From positions 23,437,085 to 23,501,084 of the forward strand of contig NW_024609839.1 of the NCBI RefSeq assembly GCF_016920785.2: DNA of 64,000 nucleotides, in the 5' to 3' direction. The translations under genes and the position numbers were made by a program. This DNA is from Ixodes scapularis (lineage: Eukaryota > Arthropoda > Arachnida > Ixodida > Ixodidae). The notes under the pieces were generated by a model. That model saw only the letters and a program-made list of their open reading frames with translations. It had not been told where the DNA came from and made no database searches. Of the stretch, positions 29,790-41,350 are shown one piece after another (within the stretch, counting starts at the first letter, position 1; the number at the start of each line of letters is the position of its first letter).

Positions 29790-32700
29790 TCCGGTTTGCG
29801 ATTCTTGGTTGACACCGGCGCGGAGGTGAGCGTACTACCAGTTTCTGCCGTTGAAACAAAAGGCAGGCAGACACTTACCACCCTACAAGCAGCCAATAAG
29901 ACTCCAATCGCTACTTACGGTGAACACGCTTTGTCCCTCAACATCGGACTGCGTCGAGTAATCCGCTGGGTTTTTCTCGTCGCGGACGTGTCCTATCCTA
30001 TTATCGGCGCTGATTTTTTACGATATTTTAACCTACTCGTTGATATGCAACGTAAGCGCCTCGTAGATGCTACTACAAATATTGTCACACACCTCGCATG
30101 CAAGCCTGCACGACCTCCGGACAGGCCTAACTGCTCCAGTCCAACTTCGCCGTACGAACGTTTGCTACGAGAGTTCGGGTCTATCACTCGCCCTACCAAC
30201 TTTCAGCGTCCAGTGAAGCACAATGTTGCCCACCACATCGTGACTACTGGGCCACCTACTCATGCTCGACCACGTCGGCTTCCACCAGACCGCTTGAAGA
30301 TCGCGCGAGATGAATTTGATCACATGCTAGAGCTTGGCATCATTCAACCATCATCAAGCCAATGGGCGTCTCCACTGCACATGGTTCCCAAGAAAAACCC
30401 TGGTGACTGGAGACCATGCGGGGACTATCGTGCTCTGAACAACGCCACAGTCCCCGACAGGTACCCGCTGCCATACATCGCGGATTTCACAACTTCCCTC
30501 TATGGCTCAAAGGTTTTCTCTAAAATAGATCTAGTAAAGGCGTACCACCAGATCCCAGTTGAGCCGAGTGACGTTCCCAAGACGGCCATCATCACACCTT
30601 TCGGTTTATTTGAATATCTTCGCATGCCTTTTGGGTTACGAAATGCAGCTCAAACATTTCAGCGTCATCCGAGGACTTCCCTTCGTCTATGCCTACGTTG
30701 ACGACCTGTTAATCTACAGCTATGACGATGAAGAACACATTCAGCATCTTCGACTGCTTTTTCAGCGCCTTGAAGAGCACGGCCTCATAATCAACAAGCA
30801 AAAATGCGAGTTTGGAGTCACGACGTTGAATTTCTTAGGCCATCAAGTGGATCACACAGGGGTCCGGCCACTTCCCGAAAAAGTCGCAGCCATTAAGGTT
30901 TTTCCACAACCAACAACCGTTCATAAACTCAGAGAGTTCCTGGGTCTCATAAATTTCTATCGGCGTTTTATTCCCAACTGCGCTTTAACACTCCTGCCGC
31001 TCACTGATATGCTCAAAGGCGAACACAAGGACTCAACACCGTTAAATTGGAGTGACTCGGCTTTCCAAGCTTTCAGCCGCATAAAAGGAGATCTCGCTAA
31101 CGCTACCCTACTCGTTCACCCCTGCCAAAAGCTTCCCGTGAGCGTCATGGTCGACGCCTCCAATATTGCTATTGGCGCTGTCCTGCAGCAGCTCTCCGAC
31201 AAGAACTGGCAGCCCATCGCGTTCTACTCCCGAAAACTCAGCGCAACAGAGTCACGCTACAGTACATTCGGTAGAGAGCTCCTTGCGATTCATCAAGCCA
31301 TCAAACACTTCCGGCATTTCCTAGAGGGTCGTCATTTTCGTCGTTTTCACCGACCACAAACCCTTAACATACGCACTGAAATCAGGGAGCGACAAATTTA
31401 CTCCCCGTGAGATTCGTCAAATGTCCTACATATCAGAATTCACGACAGACATCCGCCATGTCAAAGGCAAAGACAACTTGGCAGCCGATGCGCTCTCCCG
31501 GGTTATCGTCACTCCCTGCTGCAGCATGGTACCTGTGACAATTGATTTTGAAGCAATGGCCTCAGCTCAGCGAGATGACACCGAGCTTCAACAAGTTCGT
31601 TCATCGCCGCACTGCAGCCTGAATTTGCGCGAGGTAGTCTTACCAATGTGTGGTACACCACTCATCTGCGACCACACCACAGGCGCACCCCGACCTTTAG
31701 TACCGCTGAATTTCCGTCGTCAAGTTTTTGAGTCCCTACACTCCATGGCACACCCTGGAGTTCGAGCAACTCAGCGGTTAATCACTGAACGCTTCGTATG
31801 GCCGGGTGTCAACAAAGACGTACGAAACTGGACTCGGTCTTGTCTGGCCTGCCAGCGGTCTAAAATTCAACGTCATACGTCAGCACCATACGATGCCTTC
31901 CCAACACCGACAGCGCGCTTCGATGTCGTACACCTAGACATTGTGGGCCCTCTCCCAACATCTGGTGGAAACACATACATACTGACATGCATTGATCGCT
32001 TCACCCGCTGGCCTGAAGCATTTCCCATTCCTAACATCACCGCCGAAACCACGGCACGGACATTCGTCGAAGGTTGGATTGCTCGATTTGGTGTGCCTTC
32101 ATCGGTTACCACCGACCGAGGGAGACAGTTCGAGTCCGCTTTATTCCGAGAGCTCATGAGGCTACTAGGGTGCTCGCGTATTCGGACCACGTCATACCAT
32201 CCCATGGCTAACGGCATCGTAGAGCGTTTCCATCGCACGCTCAAGGCTTCTCTAATAGCACACAATGATCGTATTCATTGGAGCGTCCACCTCCCATTGG
32301 TGCTTTTGGGACTCCGGACCGCTTTCAAACAAGATATCGGATGCAGTGCTGCCCAACTCGTATATGGCGCACCCCTTCGCCTTCCAGGGGAATTGATCAT
32401 CCCGGCTGATCACGGCGCCAATAGCGATCCCGCCAGCTATGCCACGCAACTCACGACGGCTATGCGAGCCCTCCGAGCGACCCCTCCTCGTCCACAACAG
32501 CGTAAATCGACGTACGTTTCGACTGAGCTCGCCCACTGCACTCACGTATTCGTCCGCCACGATGCCAGTCGCCCATCTCTACAACATCCGTACGACGGCC
32601 CGTTCAGAGTGCTTGATCGTAGGGACAAATATTTTCTTCTGGATCTAAAGGGACGAAAAGACACCGTGTCAATCGATCGCCTCAAGCCAGCCTACCTTGA

Positions 32701-33075
32701 CACTCCTGTTGCTTCTACACCTCCAACCACTTCACTTGAATCAAGGACATGCACACCGGGAATTTCGAAGAACATACACCAACACTTATCCCTACACCTA
32801 CCGCGAATTGTTTCCGAAAAGAAGCCACAGAAGCATCCTGACGGGCCAAAACGCCATGTCAATTGGGCACCTCTACCACCACAACTCGGCGTTTCCCAAC
32901 GACCTCCTTGTTGGAGGGGAAGTACCTGTAGACACCGGTTGTTCGGACGAAGGAAGAAGAGGTGGACAAGAGAGAACGAGCTGGGAGACCGAGCTCAGAA
33001 CACCGGCTGCTCCCGACCGGACTGGACGTGTATATAATTTTGTAGATAAAAATAGGTAGAGAACTTCGTTCCCCA
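29790..33075 (+). pseudogene. Ty3/mdg4-type LTR retrotransposon pol (protease, RT, RNase H, integrase), truncated
   Basis: Pol polyprotein of a retrotransposon; no env-like ORF is seen, and gag and the 5' LTR are missing. Aspartic protease: [10 protein letters not shown] (29809-29838). Reverse transcriptase: [27 protein letters not shown] and [10 protein letters not shown], with one frameshift near 30660. RNase H: VMVDASNIAIGAVLQQ and TDHKP, with a second frameshift near 31340. Integrase: HPGVRAT...WPGV and CLACQRSK (HHCC zinc finger), then VHLDIVGPLP, TTDRGRQFES and NGIVERFHRTLKA (D, D, E). The integrase ORF (31421-33037) is open for 538 codons. A purine tract (ggaggggaag) precedes TGTAGACACCGG at 32926, the probable start of a 3' LTR. 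That LTR is cut at about 33075 by the inverted copy B of the minisatellite element. Confidence 0.9.
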
Positions 33076-33573
33076 CAACGTCATCAGTGACGTCACTGAT
33101 GTCGTCACCGGCATCCACATCGTCATCGTCATCGTCACTGATGACGTCACCAGCATCCGCATCGTCATCGTCATCATCACTGATGACGTCACCGGCATCC
33201 GCATCGTCATCGTCATCATCACTGATGACGTTACCGACATCCGCATCGTCATCGTAATCGTCACTGATGACGTCATCAGTGACGTCACTGATGACGTTAC
33301 CGGCATCCACATCGTCATCATCACTGGTGAAGTCATCAGTGACGTCACTAATGACGTCATCGGTGCCCGCATCGTCATCGTCACTGATGACGTCATCAGT
33401 GACGCCAGGGATGACATCATCGGCATTTGGGGGTCACGTGACCCCCAAGGTCACGTGACCCCCCTGGTTAGTTGAACCCCCCCCCCCCTTCCAGTGCCCT
33501 TCCCTCCTCCTCCTCAAGGGCTGCGCTCTAATTCGGCGTTACAGGTAGTTGTAAGCGGCTTTCACTTTTTTAA
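33076..33573 (-). mobile_element. CRE/E-box minisatellite element, copy B (truncated, inverted)
   Basis: Read on the minus strand from 33573, it repeats the left end of copies A and C: aaaaaagtgaaagccgctta, the gagcgcagc TIR-like motif, a 12-base C-run (G-run on the minus strand), two GTCACGTGAC sites, then the 42-bp array. It stops inside the array at 33076, directly against the Ty3-type LTR. The right half and right inverted end are absent. Confidence 0.75.
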
Positions 33574-33839
33574 AAGTATTTTTGCATACGTAGCAATAAC
33601 AAATAACTATTACAGTAATTTCTACTAAACTGTCGTAAATAAAAGTAGAAATTTGAGATGAACTGAAATGTACGTCATTCTGAAAATATAAGCACTGTAC
33701 AAAAATAAACATAAAAAATCATTGCATTCCTTCCTTGTTTAACGAACTTCCAGAGTACCTTATTAATGTAACATTCACTATGGTATTGAAACAAATACTA
33801 AAAAATTTGGTGTCAAACATCTGAGTTGTAGATATCATA

Positions 33840-34135
33840 GACTGACCGTTGTAAAAATTTCGTACTTTTGTTTCACTGTTGCATGAGTAGATTTGGTTAT
33901 GAGTGCCTATGTTTCATGTCGAATTATGCTTCTTTTTTGTTGCTAATTTTGTGCATTTTTCATTTTCACGCAGTGTTACATCCCTTCCCTTTCTCGTTTT
34001 GTGCCGCGGAGCTTTGTTTGTTCACAACATGTATTTCCTTTGGTCGCATGGCCCCACATACAAGCAGAATGCTGCCATTGTGGGCCAGCTCTTTATTTTG
34101 CATGACTTAATTTGAAATAAACATTGAATTAAAAA
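33840..34135 (+). repeat. Probable LINE 3' UTR fragment
   Basis: Ends with AATAAA at about 34117 and a short A-rich, GAATT-like tail, preceded by 'ggtcgcatggccccacatac' and 'tgtgggccagctctttattt'. From memory this resembles the 3' end of CR1/L2-type LINEs in ticks, possibly the family whose endonuclease is at 5866-7722. No coding sequence is attached. Low certainty. Confidence 0.4.
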
Positions 34136-34206
34136 AATATATTTATTCCATATTCTTGTTTTCTATGGATGCGTTTTCTATGGTGAAATGTTTGACATTT
34201 TGCCGA

Positions 34207-34402
34207 GATTATATTAGGGACGTTTAACAAACCATTGCCGTGCTCCGCGTACCGAACTACCGGAGCCTTCAAAGCGTGCTTTTAAGCGCGCGTTCCGCGG
34301 TCACGGTATCACCCGGGCGCGCGCTTAAAAGCATGCTTCAAAGGCTCCGGTAGTGCGGTACGCGGAGCACGGCAATGGTTTGCTAAAGGTTCCTATTATC
34401 GT
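34207..34402. repeat. Long near-perfect hairpin (MITE)
   Basis: Arms of about 90 bp meet around 34300-34318 (left ccattgccgtgctccgcgta, right its complement), with matching cores (accggagcct, gcttttaagcgcgcg). The outer parts (ttagggacgtttaacaaacc versus tttgctaaaggttcctatta) still pair. A foldback of this size is typical of a MITE. Target duplication not resolved. Confidence 0.8.
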
Positions 34403-34658
34403 ACTTTAAACAACTCCGGTCCCCTAACAGTTAAAGTCTGCAGTGTGGTTTTCAACTCTAAGAATCGATAATTTACTCGATCGAATATTGTTACTATTGA
34501 GAACGCCTGAAAATTTAACATTGGCATTAATATCAATTGCATCAAAAATAATTCAATCTATTTCTCTGATCAATATATTGTCATGAATGACAATTGACGA
34601 GGCAATGATAACTGAAGAAACTAAACGTTTAATGGGGCGAACTTGCGCCCAAAACAAA

Positions 34659-35822
34659 AAAGTGAAAGCCGCTTACAACTCCCTGTAACGCCGAATTAGA
34701 GCGCAGCTCTTGAGGAGGAGGAGGGAAGGGCGCTGGGGGGGTAAGACTAACCAGGGGCGGGGGTCACGTGACTTTGGGGGGTCACGTGACCTTAGGGGGT
34801 CACGTGACCCCCAATGCCGATGATGTCACCACTGACGTCACTGATGATGTCATCAGTGACGATGACGATGCGGCTACCGATGACGTCATTAGTGACGTCA
34901 CTGATGACTTCACCAGTGATGATGAAGATGACGATGCGAATGTCGGTGACGTCATCAGTGACGTCGCTGACGACGTCATCAGTGATGATGACGATGACGA
35001 TGCGGATGCCGGTGACGACATCAGTGACGTCACTGATGACGTCATCAGTAATGATGACGATGACGATGCGGATGTCGGTAGCGTCACCGGCATCCACATC
35101 GTCATCGTCATCATCACTGATGACGTCACCGGTATCCACATCGTCATCGTCATCATCACTGTTGACGTCACCGGCATCCACATCGTCATCGTTATCATCA
35201 CTGATGACGTCACCGGCATCCGCATCGTCATCGTCATCATCACTGATGACGTCATCATCACTGATGACGTCACCGGCATCCACATCGTCATCGTCATCAT
35301 CACTGATGACGTCACCGGCATCCACATCGTCATCGTCACTGATGACGTCATCATCACTGATGACGTCATCATCATTGATGACGTCATCATCACTGATGAC
35401 GTCACCGGCATCCACATCGTCATCGTCATCATCATCGCTGATGACGTCACCGGCATCTACATCGTCATCGTCATCATCACTGATGATGACGTCATCAGTG
35501 ATGATGACGATGACGATGTGGATGCCGGTGACGTCATCAGTGTCGATGACGTCATCGGGGGGTCACGTGACCTCGGGGGGTCACATGACCTCGAGGAGGG
35601 GGTCACGTGACCTCAGGGGAGTCACGTGACTTCGGGGGGTCACGTGACCTCGGGGGGGGCACGTGCCCCCACGAAGTCACGTGGGGGGCTCGCGCGGTGC
35701 ATTATGGGACATTTCCCATGATGCACCGCGCGGTTACGCCGACGCCGACGCCGACGGCGACGCCAACGGCGACGCCGACGCCGCTCAAGCCGCAAACGGG
35801 CCCCTAAGAGCTGCGCTCTAAA
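34659..35822 (+). mobile_element. CRE/E-box minisatellite element, copy C (internal inversion)
   Basis: Same left and right ends as copy A (aaaaaagtgaaagccgctta; AAGAGCTGCGCTCTAAAA at 35805-35822). The array runs forward to about 35083, flips to the reverse orientation (ggcatccacatcgtcatcg) until about 35490, then returns to forward. It has about 20 perfect TGACGTCA sites. Only one copy of the 102-bp gcattatgggacat unit is present, against three in copy A. No transposase. Confidence 0.75.
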
Positions 35823-36029
35823 AGGGAGCAGACGAAAACTGCAGAACGTCGCGTGCGTCGATGTCGGCGAAACCGCAGGGTCGAGCGCTCGGGCGAGACT
35901 GACCTTGGCTCGTTACGCGAAGACCCTTATGTACACGCGTGGGCTTCTGGAATGGTCGGCGTAGAAGGTTCGACGCGTACAACATTCTAACCTCGAATTA
36001 AAAACAGTTCTTGAATTTTCCAGAACATC

Positions 36030-36140
36030 ACATTAAAGACAACAAGAATGCGTATCCGCGGCCAGGAATCGAACCCTGGCTTTCTGCGTGGAAGGAGAGC
36101 GCGATAACCACCAGGCCACGAGCGCGCTGCCTGGTTGGTC
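36030..36140 (-). ncRNA. tRNA-derived SINE or pseudo-tRNA (Pol III A and B boxes)
   Basis: On the minus strand, an A-box-like TGGCCTGGTGG (36108-36118) and a consensus B box GGTTCGATTCC (36065-36075) have tRNA-like spacing, with a tRNA-like anticodon region between. The acceptor stem does not pair and the T-loop is one base too long, so it is not a functional tRNA. Downstream sequence (acgcattcttgttgtc...) could be the SINE body. Confidence 0.6.
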
Positions 36141-36433
36141 AGCTGCGCTCGCGGCAATATGATGATGTTTAACCTCGGGCTAAACAAATTAACCCAATTT
36201 CCTGCAGGACGCTTGCCCATACGATACTAACAGCACGGGAACACAGCGCCTTTAACAAAACATGTCAGCACATTACTGGCTTATGTAGCTTGAACGAGGT
36301 TTCTGTGTGATATGAAAATGATTATACGAGCTTCTTAAATCATTACTAGAGAGATATATGCGTGTGGCTATGTAGTTCCTTGTCTTTAGACTGCAGCCTA
36401 ATATTCACTTAAGCCATAAAGCCTTAACCGTAA

Positions 36434-36640
36434 GGCTGGGGTCACACTGCTTGTGCATCATGCAAAAGACAGTCTGCATAAAGATTCGAACGCAAGTCAC
36501 CACGAGACCCGTGCTTCGAATGCCGCATGGCAACGAGTTCAAGGAGAAACTTTGCACGCGGCATTCGAACCACGGATATCGCGGTGACTCGTGTTGGCAG
36601 ACCGTCCTTTCTATGATATATGAGCAGTGTGACCACGGCT
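36434..36640. mobile_element. Harbinger-like MITE, palindromic
   Basis: The ends GGCTGGGGTCACACTGC and GCAGTGTGACCACGGC form imperfect inverted repeats that extend about 90 bp inward (cagtctgc, cgagtcacc, ttcgaatgccgc). TAA borders both sides within one base (36431-36433, 36641-36643), matching the TWA target of PIF/Harbinger. The inner motif 'atccgtg-ttcg' recurs at 48045-48060 and 48155-48172. Confidence 0.65.
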
Positions 36641-38075
36641 TAAAAGTCTACCCATGATATTCACCAAACCTTCGTTTTGAATGCTCGCGCTCGGTAACTT
36701 TAACAAACGTACTACTGAAAATAATGTGAACTGCATTAAAGTAAAAAAACAAAAACCTTTTTCTCGTTTGATACTTTTCTGTTTGATACATCCTTAAGCA
36801 ACTTTTTTTCATAGAGGAAGTTTGGTGGGACTGACCCCGAACAACGGACCAAGGCCATCACCAGAAAAAGCATTTATTCGATAAATTTATCGGGTTTCCT
36901 GCAGAGCATTTAAAAACTTTCGGAAAGGCCCCTCTAGTTTAAAATGGAACGTTCACTGTAAGAATAAAAAAAAATTGATGCGGTGTTTACCTGTGTGTGC
37001 TCGATATTACAACATAAATGTAGGGTAACAATGTTTATTTGCGTAAAAGTAAATTGAATGAGTTCATTTGCGAATCGTATTTTTGTTTGCACAGCCAGTG
37101 ATCTCGATTTCGTCGTTCATTTTTACGATGAAAAAGAAAATCTCAATACATATTTTGGGGTGTGGAACAAGCTGTACGTGGTGTCCCCGCAAAATATTTA
37201 CAGGGTATTCTTTGCCGCAAAAATAAACTAGGCATCGCCGAACGCTCATTATTCACCCAAAGGTAGCGCTAGAGGTCCGAACTAGATGCCAAAGTTTCAA
37301 CACGAACGAGAATTTTATTCCAAAGTTATAATTTTATTTTTTTAATCTAAATGGAAAAATGATGGCCGACGGAGCTCTCAAATACATGGAGCTCTAAGGC
37401 GCCAGAAACCGAAAACGGGCTGAAATCAGTCCCATTTTCCTGTTGAAATTTTCACAAAATCAAGTATAGCTTTTGAAAAAGGTATCGGATCGAAGTGAAA
37501 ATTTGGCCTTTAGTTCTAAAGCCTCTCAATATGTTTGCGCTTGTCTTTAAAGTAACGTCAAATCTGCCAGTGGTCGAGGTCCGTGTGTCGAGCTTCCCTT
37601 GGAAGCAAATGGTGTCGCAGTATTGAAATGCGTGGCCTAGCGCCACTAAATAAGCTACGCTTCAGAGTAACGACACTTGGCCATATTGTGCCTTAAAATC
37701 ATGGTCGCCATTTATCCGAAGCTTTATCTGAAATCACAGAAAACGCTTTTCCGCCCTGCACAAATGTTTAAACAGTTTGCCACAAAGCAGAGCAATATTA
37801 CATTACCTTCCTAACACCGAATCTAAGGCTAAGTGATCTAAACGTTCTTGTTTTGACTCACCTATATTTTCTCGCACATTCCAGGTTGAAATGCTTTATT
37901 TTTTTTCGTCCCGCACACCAGATACGGAACTGACGTGACTTAAAACGACAAGAAATAGAAAACGTTCATAGTATTCCCTCTTTTTTTTTTTTTTTTGTTT
38001 AGCAGCAAACTCAGTCGCGCTATCAATCGGGTGGTCCGGGCACACTTTCGGTTCACGTTTATTTCCTAATTTGTT
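36641..38075. other. No gene seen; one transposon-end fragment
   Basis: 37198-37330 resembles the TA-CAGGGT end at 21207-21350. The rest shows no recognisable gene or repeat. Confidence 0.4.
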
Positions 38076-38712
38076 TACAGCGGAGCTGTTCATGGCTAGT
38101 TCCCCCGGATTCTGTCCCCCGAAAAAAAATGAAGACACCAAACTCTGGACACCTACCGCCATCTGTGAGCGACGCCGGCAAGCTACGTATCGGGTTGCCG
38201 TCAGATACGTGGCACGTGATACACCCGCCAGGAGGGTGTGCCGGGTGTGCGCGGCCATGACGAATCAGTAGCACACATTGTACTGGAATGTGCAGGACTC
38301 CAGCCAACCCGGTCACGAGACAACGACCGAGACCTTCAATGCCCCCTGGAGCTTGCCGAAGTATTGGGCTTCACTGTTTCTGGAGTTGGACACTAAACCA
38401 TTGCGATTAGGCCAGCCGCACAAGCGGACAGGCCTGCCTTGAACGAGACTACGGCCTCCAGCGGCCCGCATAGGCCGTCTGTCGAGGCAACAGAGACAAT
38501 TAGAGGACTGGTGGAAAAAGATCTACCTTAAGGGGCAATAACATGCAAATGACCCCAAACTTGGGCATGAATATAGTTCAGGCCCGCCCGATCCAAAGGG
38601 AACAGCCGCATCATCATCATCACCATGGCTTGCCGACTTGCGGCCGGCCATTACTTCCGATTGTACAGCTCCGCTGGTCTTCCTCCTTCACCTGACTGGA
38701 AAGGCTGAAAGT
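38076..38712 (+). repeat. Dispersed repeat copy (AGCGGAGCTGT edge) enclosing a LINE 3' end
   Basis: The left edge (38076-38100) and right edge (38666-38712) match the edges of the copy at 25453-25915. The inside differs and is mostly LINE 3' sequence (38215-38625). Confidence 0.5.
38215..38625 (+). pseudogene. LINE ORF2 C-terminus and 3' UTR fragment
   Basis: CRVC (38240-38251), a one-base frameshift, then ESVAHIVLECAG and the stop after VSGVGH. The CX2C...H...C arrangement is the zinc-binding motif at the C-terminus of RNase H-bearing LINE ORF2 proteins. A roughly 220-bp UTR follows and ends in (ATC)n at 38609-38624, a typical LINE tail. 5'-truncated, as most LINE copies are. Confidence 0.65.
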
Positions 38713-39424
38713 TTTTACTTATCATTCTGTTATCGTAAGAGTGAATTAAGTCTGACAGTGCTACAAGCGGCCCTTTTCAGAAGATGGTGTATATATTTGA
38801 TTTCGTAAATACTGCGAAACCCTTCGTCTAGTTCAGAAACGCCAAGTGGTTGAGGTACAGTGAATTAAAATATAGGGGCAGTGGAAAAAGCGTCGGCGGC
38901 GCCCCATTAGCCGTGTGAAGCCAGAAGTGTGGACTGCCGCGGGTGGCGCTGTTGTCGAAATCCGGAGAACATGGCTACTGTAACATGGGATATTACGTCG
39001 CGTACGTTCTCAGATAGTTTCTGTGACGTCTATGGTTCGTTCTCGCAATTTTTTTTCGTGAATGTCAAGTGCTTGGCATTGTGATTACATAGGTTCGAGC
39101 CTTCTCGCTAGGCAATGAAAACGAAGAGAAAGAAGACGGATGCGCACCGCTACGAGCCAGCATGCGAGACTGGTTACCCCGGTTTTCACTACATTCCCCA
39201 AGCAAGCTTTAAACATTAGTTCATAGACGTTGAAACACCCATAAAGCATACATAGGCCACACTAATGGACCGCCAAGATCAAAAACAGCTGCGCTAGGCG
39301 GGAACTTTGCTGGCAGAAGTGCTCCGGAATGGAACACCAGCGCTACCTGGTAGGTTCGACACGAAGCGCCTCAGCTGGAGTCGGCCAGATGCTGGTAATT
39401 GATCAGGTTTCCAGCGAAACAGTG
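38713..39424. other. No gene seen
   Basis: AT-rich left part and a GC-richer patch at 38880-39030. No repeat partner or coding sequence recognised. Confidence 0.35.
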
Positions 39425-41149
39425 ACTAGCGAGTTTTAACACAGCGGTGCCGCGGTGCCGTTTCTGTTGCTGCGGTGCCGGGGCAGGGCTGGGGCCGCAC
39501 CGGAGAAGGAGGAGGGGCGACGTTTTGGCCGGCCGTCATGTGGGTGCCGCGCTGGAACGAAAACTCCCGGGCAGTAGGGCACCGAGGAAGGCTGGAGTAG
39601 AGTTCCTGTATATAGCTACCTACGGTAGCAGAGTTGCGCATTCAGCCTCGGCGGGTGGACCGAGCAGCCCGGTGGACCTAATCCCAAAAAACGTGCAGCA
39701 CCCGAGCCCTCCCACTCAAAACCCCGTCGCGACGACGACGATCGAGTCGAACCTCTTCGAACTATGCCCGCCGAAAACCGTCAGGCTATAGAGAGACTCG
39801 CCTCGCAACTCGAATCCTTCAAAATGAAAATCCTGGCAACTATAGGATCCCTCTCCCAAGCCATCCAAGCTCCCCCGCTTCTCTGCTCCAGGAGATCCAC
39901 CCGACACAATAATATTAATAATAATAATAATAATAATAACACCATCAAGTCCCCACCAACCTCCTCAAAATCAAAACTACTGATCCGGCAGTGGAACTGC
40001 CGCGGCGCGCGTAGAAAGCTACCACACCTCCTCCAACACGTTCATTCGATGGCAGAACCTCCAGCGATAATAGCGCTCCAAGAGGCAAACACGCAGGTTA
40101 AGTTACCGGGCTACCGACCTTTCCAACAGCCACACTCCGAGAACAAATATGCGACGGCAATCCTTGTTCGACGGAATATGGCATGTACGTCCGCGCACTT
40201 TGACTCGGTCGAAATCCCACATACCTTCGCCACTCTTTACCCGCAATCCCGAAAACACTCACCCATCCACATCCTAAATGTGTAAGTTCTCCCCGCGAGC
40301 ACAAACATAGATTTGAATACCTTCTAGCGCTAGCTAAACGAGAAGCCGCTAGGGACCCCCCCTCTTAGTCCTTGACGACTTCAACGCCCCTCACCCGGCA
40401 TGGGGATACCACAGTGACTCGATAAAGGGTCGAGATCTGTGGACACAAATCCCAAACGCAACACTCTACTCTCCTAACCGACCCCACCTCCCCTTCCCGC
40501 AAAGGAAACGGTGTCACCGGCGACACCTGTCCCGATTTAACCTTTATTACCTCCTACCAAGGTCAGGCGCAATGGACAAACAGAGATCACACGTTAGGAA
40601 GCGACCACTGCATCCTCGCTACACTCCTCCAGTTTCAAACCCCTAGACCGAAATGTCGACAAGCCACACTAGTTCACTGGGATCGCTTCCGCACGCTTCG
40701 CGAAAGCACGAACGGAAATCCCATAACGGACATCCAACAATGGACACAACAGGTGGTTAACGACGTCAAAACAACGACGCATTTCCTACCGGAGAACGTA
40801 ACTTCCCCTACCGTTGACTCGCATCTTGCAATACTATGGAATAACTTCTCTCAGAAAGAGAGTGCGTGGCGGCGACAGGAACCCAATAGAACGCTCCGAC
40901 TCCAGCTGGAGGCCCTGCGAGCTGAAGTAGAACACTACACGCTCACACTTCAGCGTAATCAGTGGGACAACATATATGACCGCATGAAGGGCAGCCTCGG
41001 AAGGCGTTCAACGTGGCAGCTGCTCCGACACCTGCATGACCCCACAACGAGCAAAGCGGAGCAACGCAGACGCATGACGCCGCTTCTTCACAAATATCCG
41101 GGCTCGGACGAAGACCTCCTCAAAGAAGCGCAGATAAAATACCTCCCTG

Positions 41150-41350
41150 AATGGACCTTTTTCCAGTAAGTGTCTGCGCACGCGCACACCCTTTCCACTT
41201 GACCTTGACCGCCCTTTCGCCATATTTGGGGGGGCACTGTTTTCTTGCGACACTAATCTGTTCCTGTGGGAGAAGGCGAGTCCGGTTGCCCTCCATTTGT
41301 AGTAGGCGGCGAAACCGTCATGGGGCACTCCTTACTGGAAAAGGTCCATT
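41150..41350. mobile_element. 201-bp MITE inside the LINE (between EN and RT)
   Basis: Inverted ends AATGGACCTTTTTCCAGTAA (41150 on) and TTACTGGAAAAGGTCCATT (to 41350) differ by one T. It interrupts the LINE frame after IKYLP; LINE coding resumes at 41361 as PLLDYAGSANPDLDRN. A target duplication is not clean (ctccctga against ttcccaca). Superfamily unassigned. Confidence 0.75.

Noticed and set aside
29790..33075. Endogenous retrovirus with env
   Set aside because: After the integrase and a short tail comes a purine tract and an LTR start; no env-like ORF, signal peptide or membrane segment.
28335..35560. CRISPR-like array
   Set aside because: The units are contiguous tandem repeats without unique spacers, and the DNA is plainly eukaryotic.
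36030..36140. Functional tRNA gene
   Set aside because: A and B boxes are good, but the acceptor stem does not pair and the T-arm does not fold with a 7-base loop.
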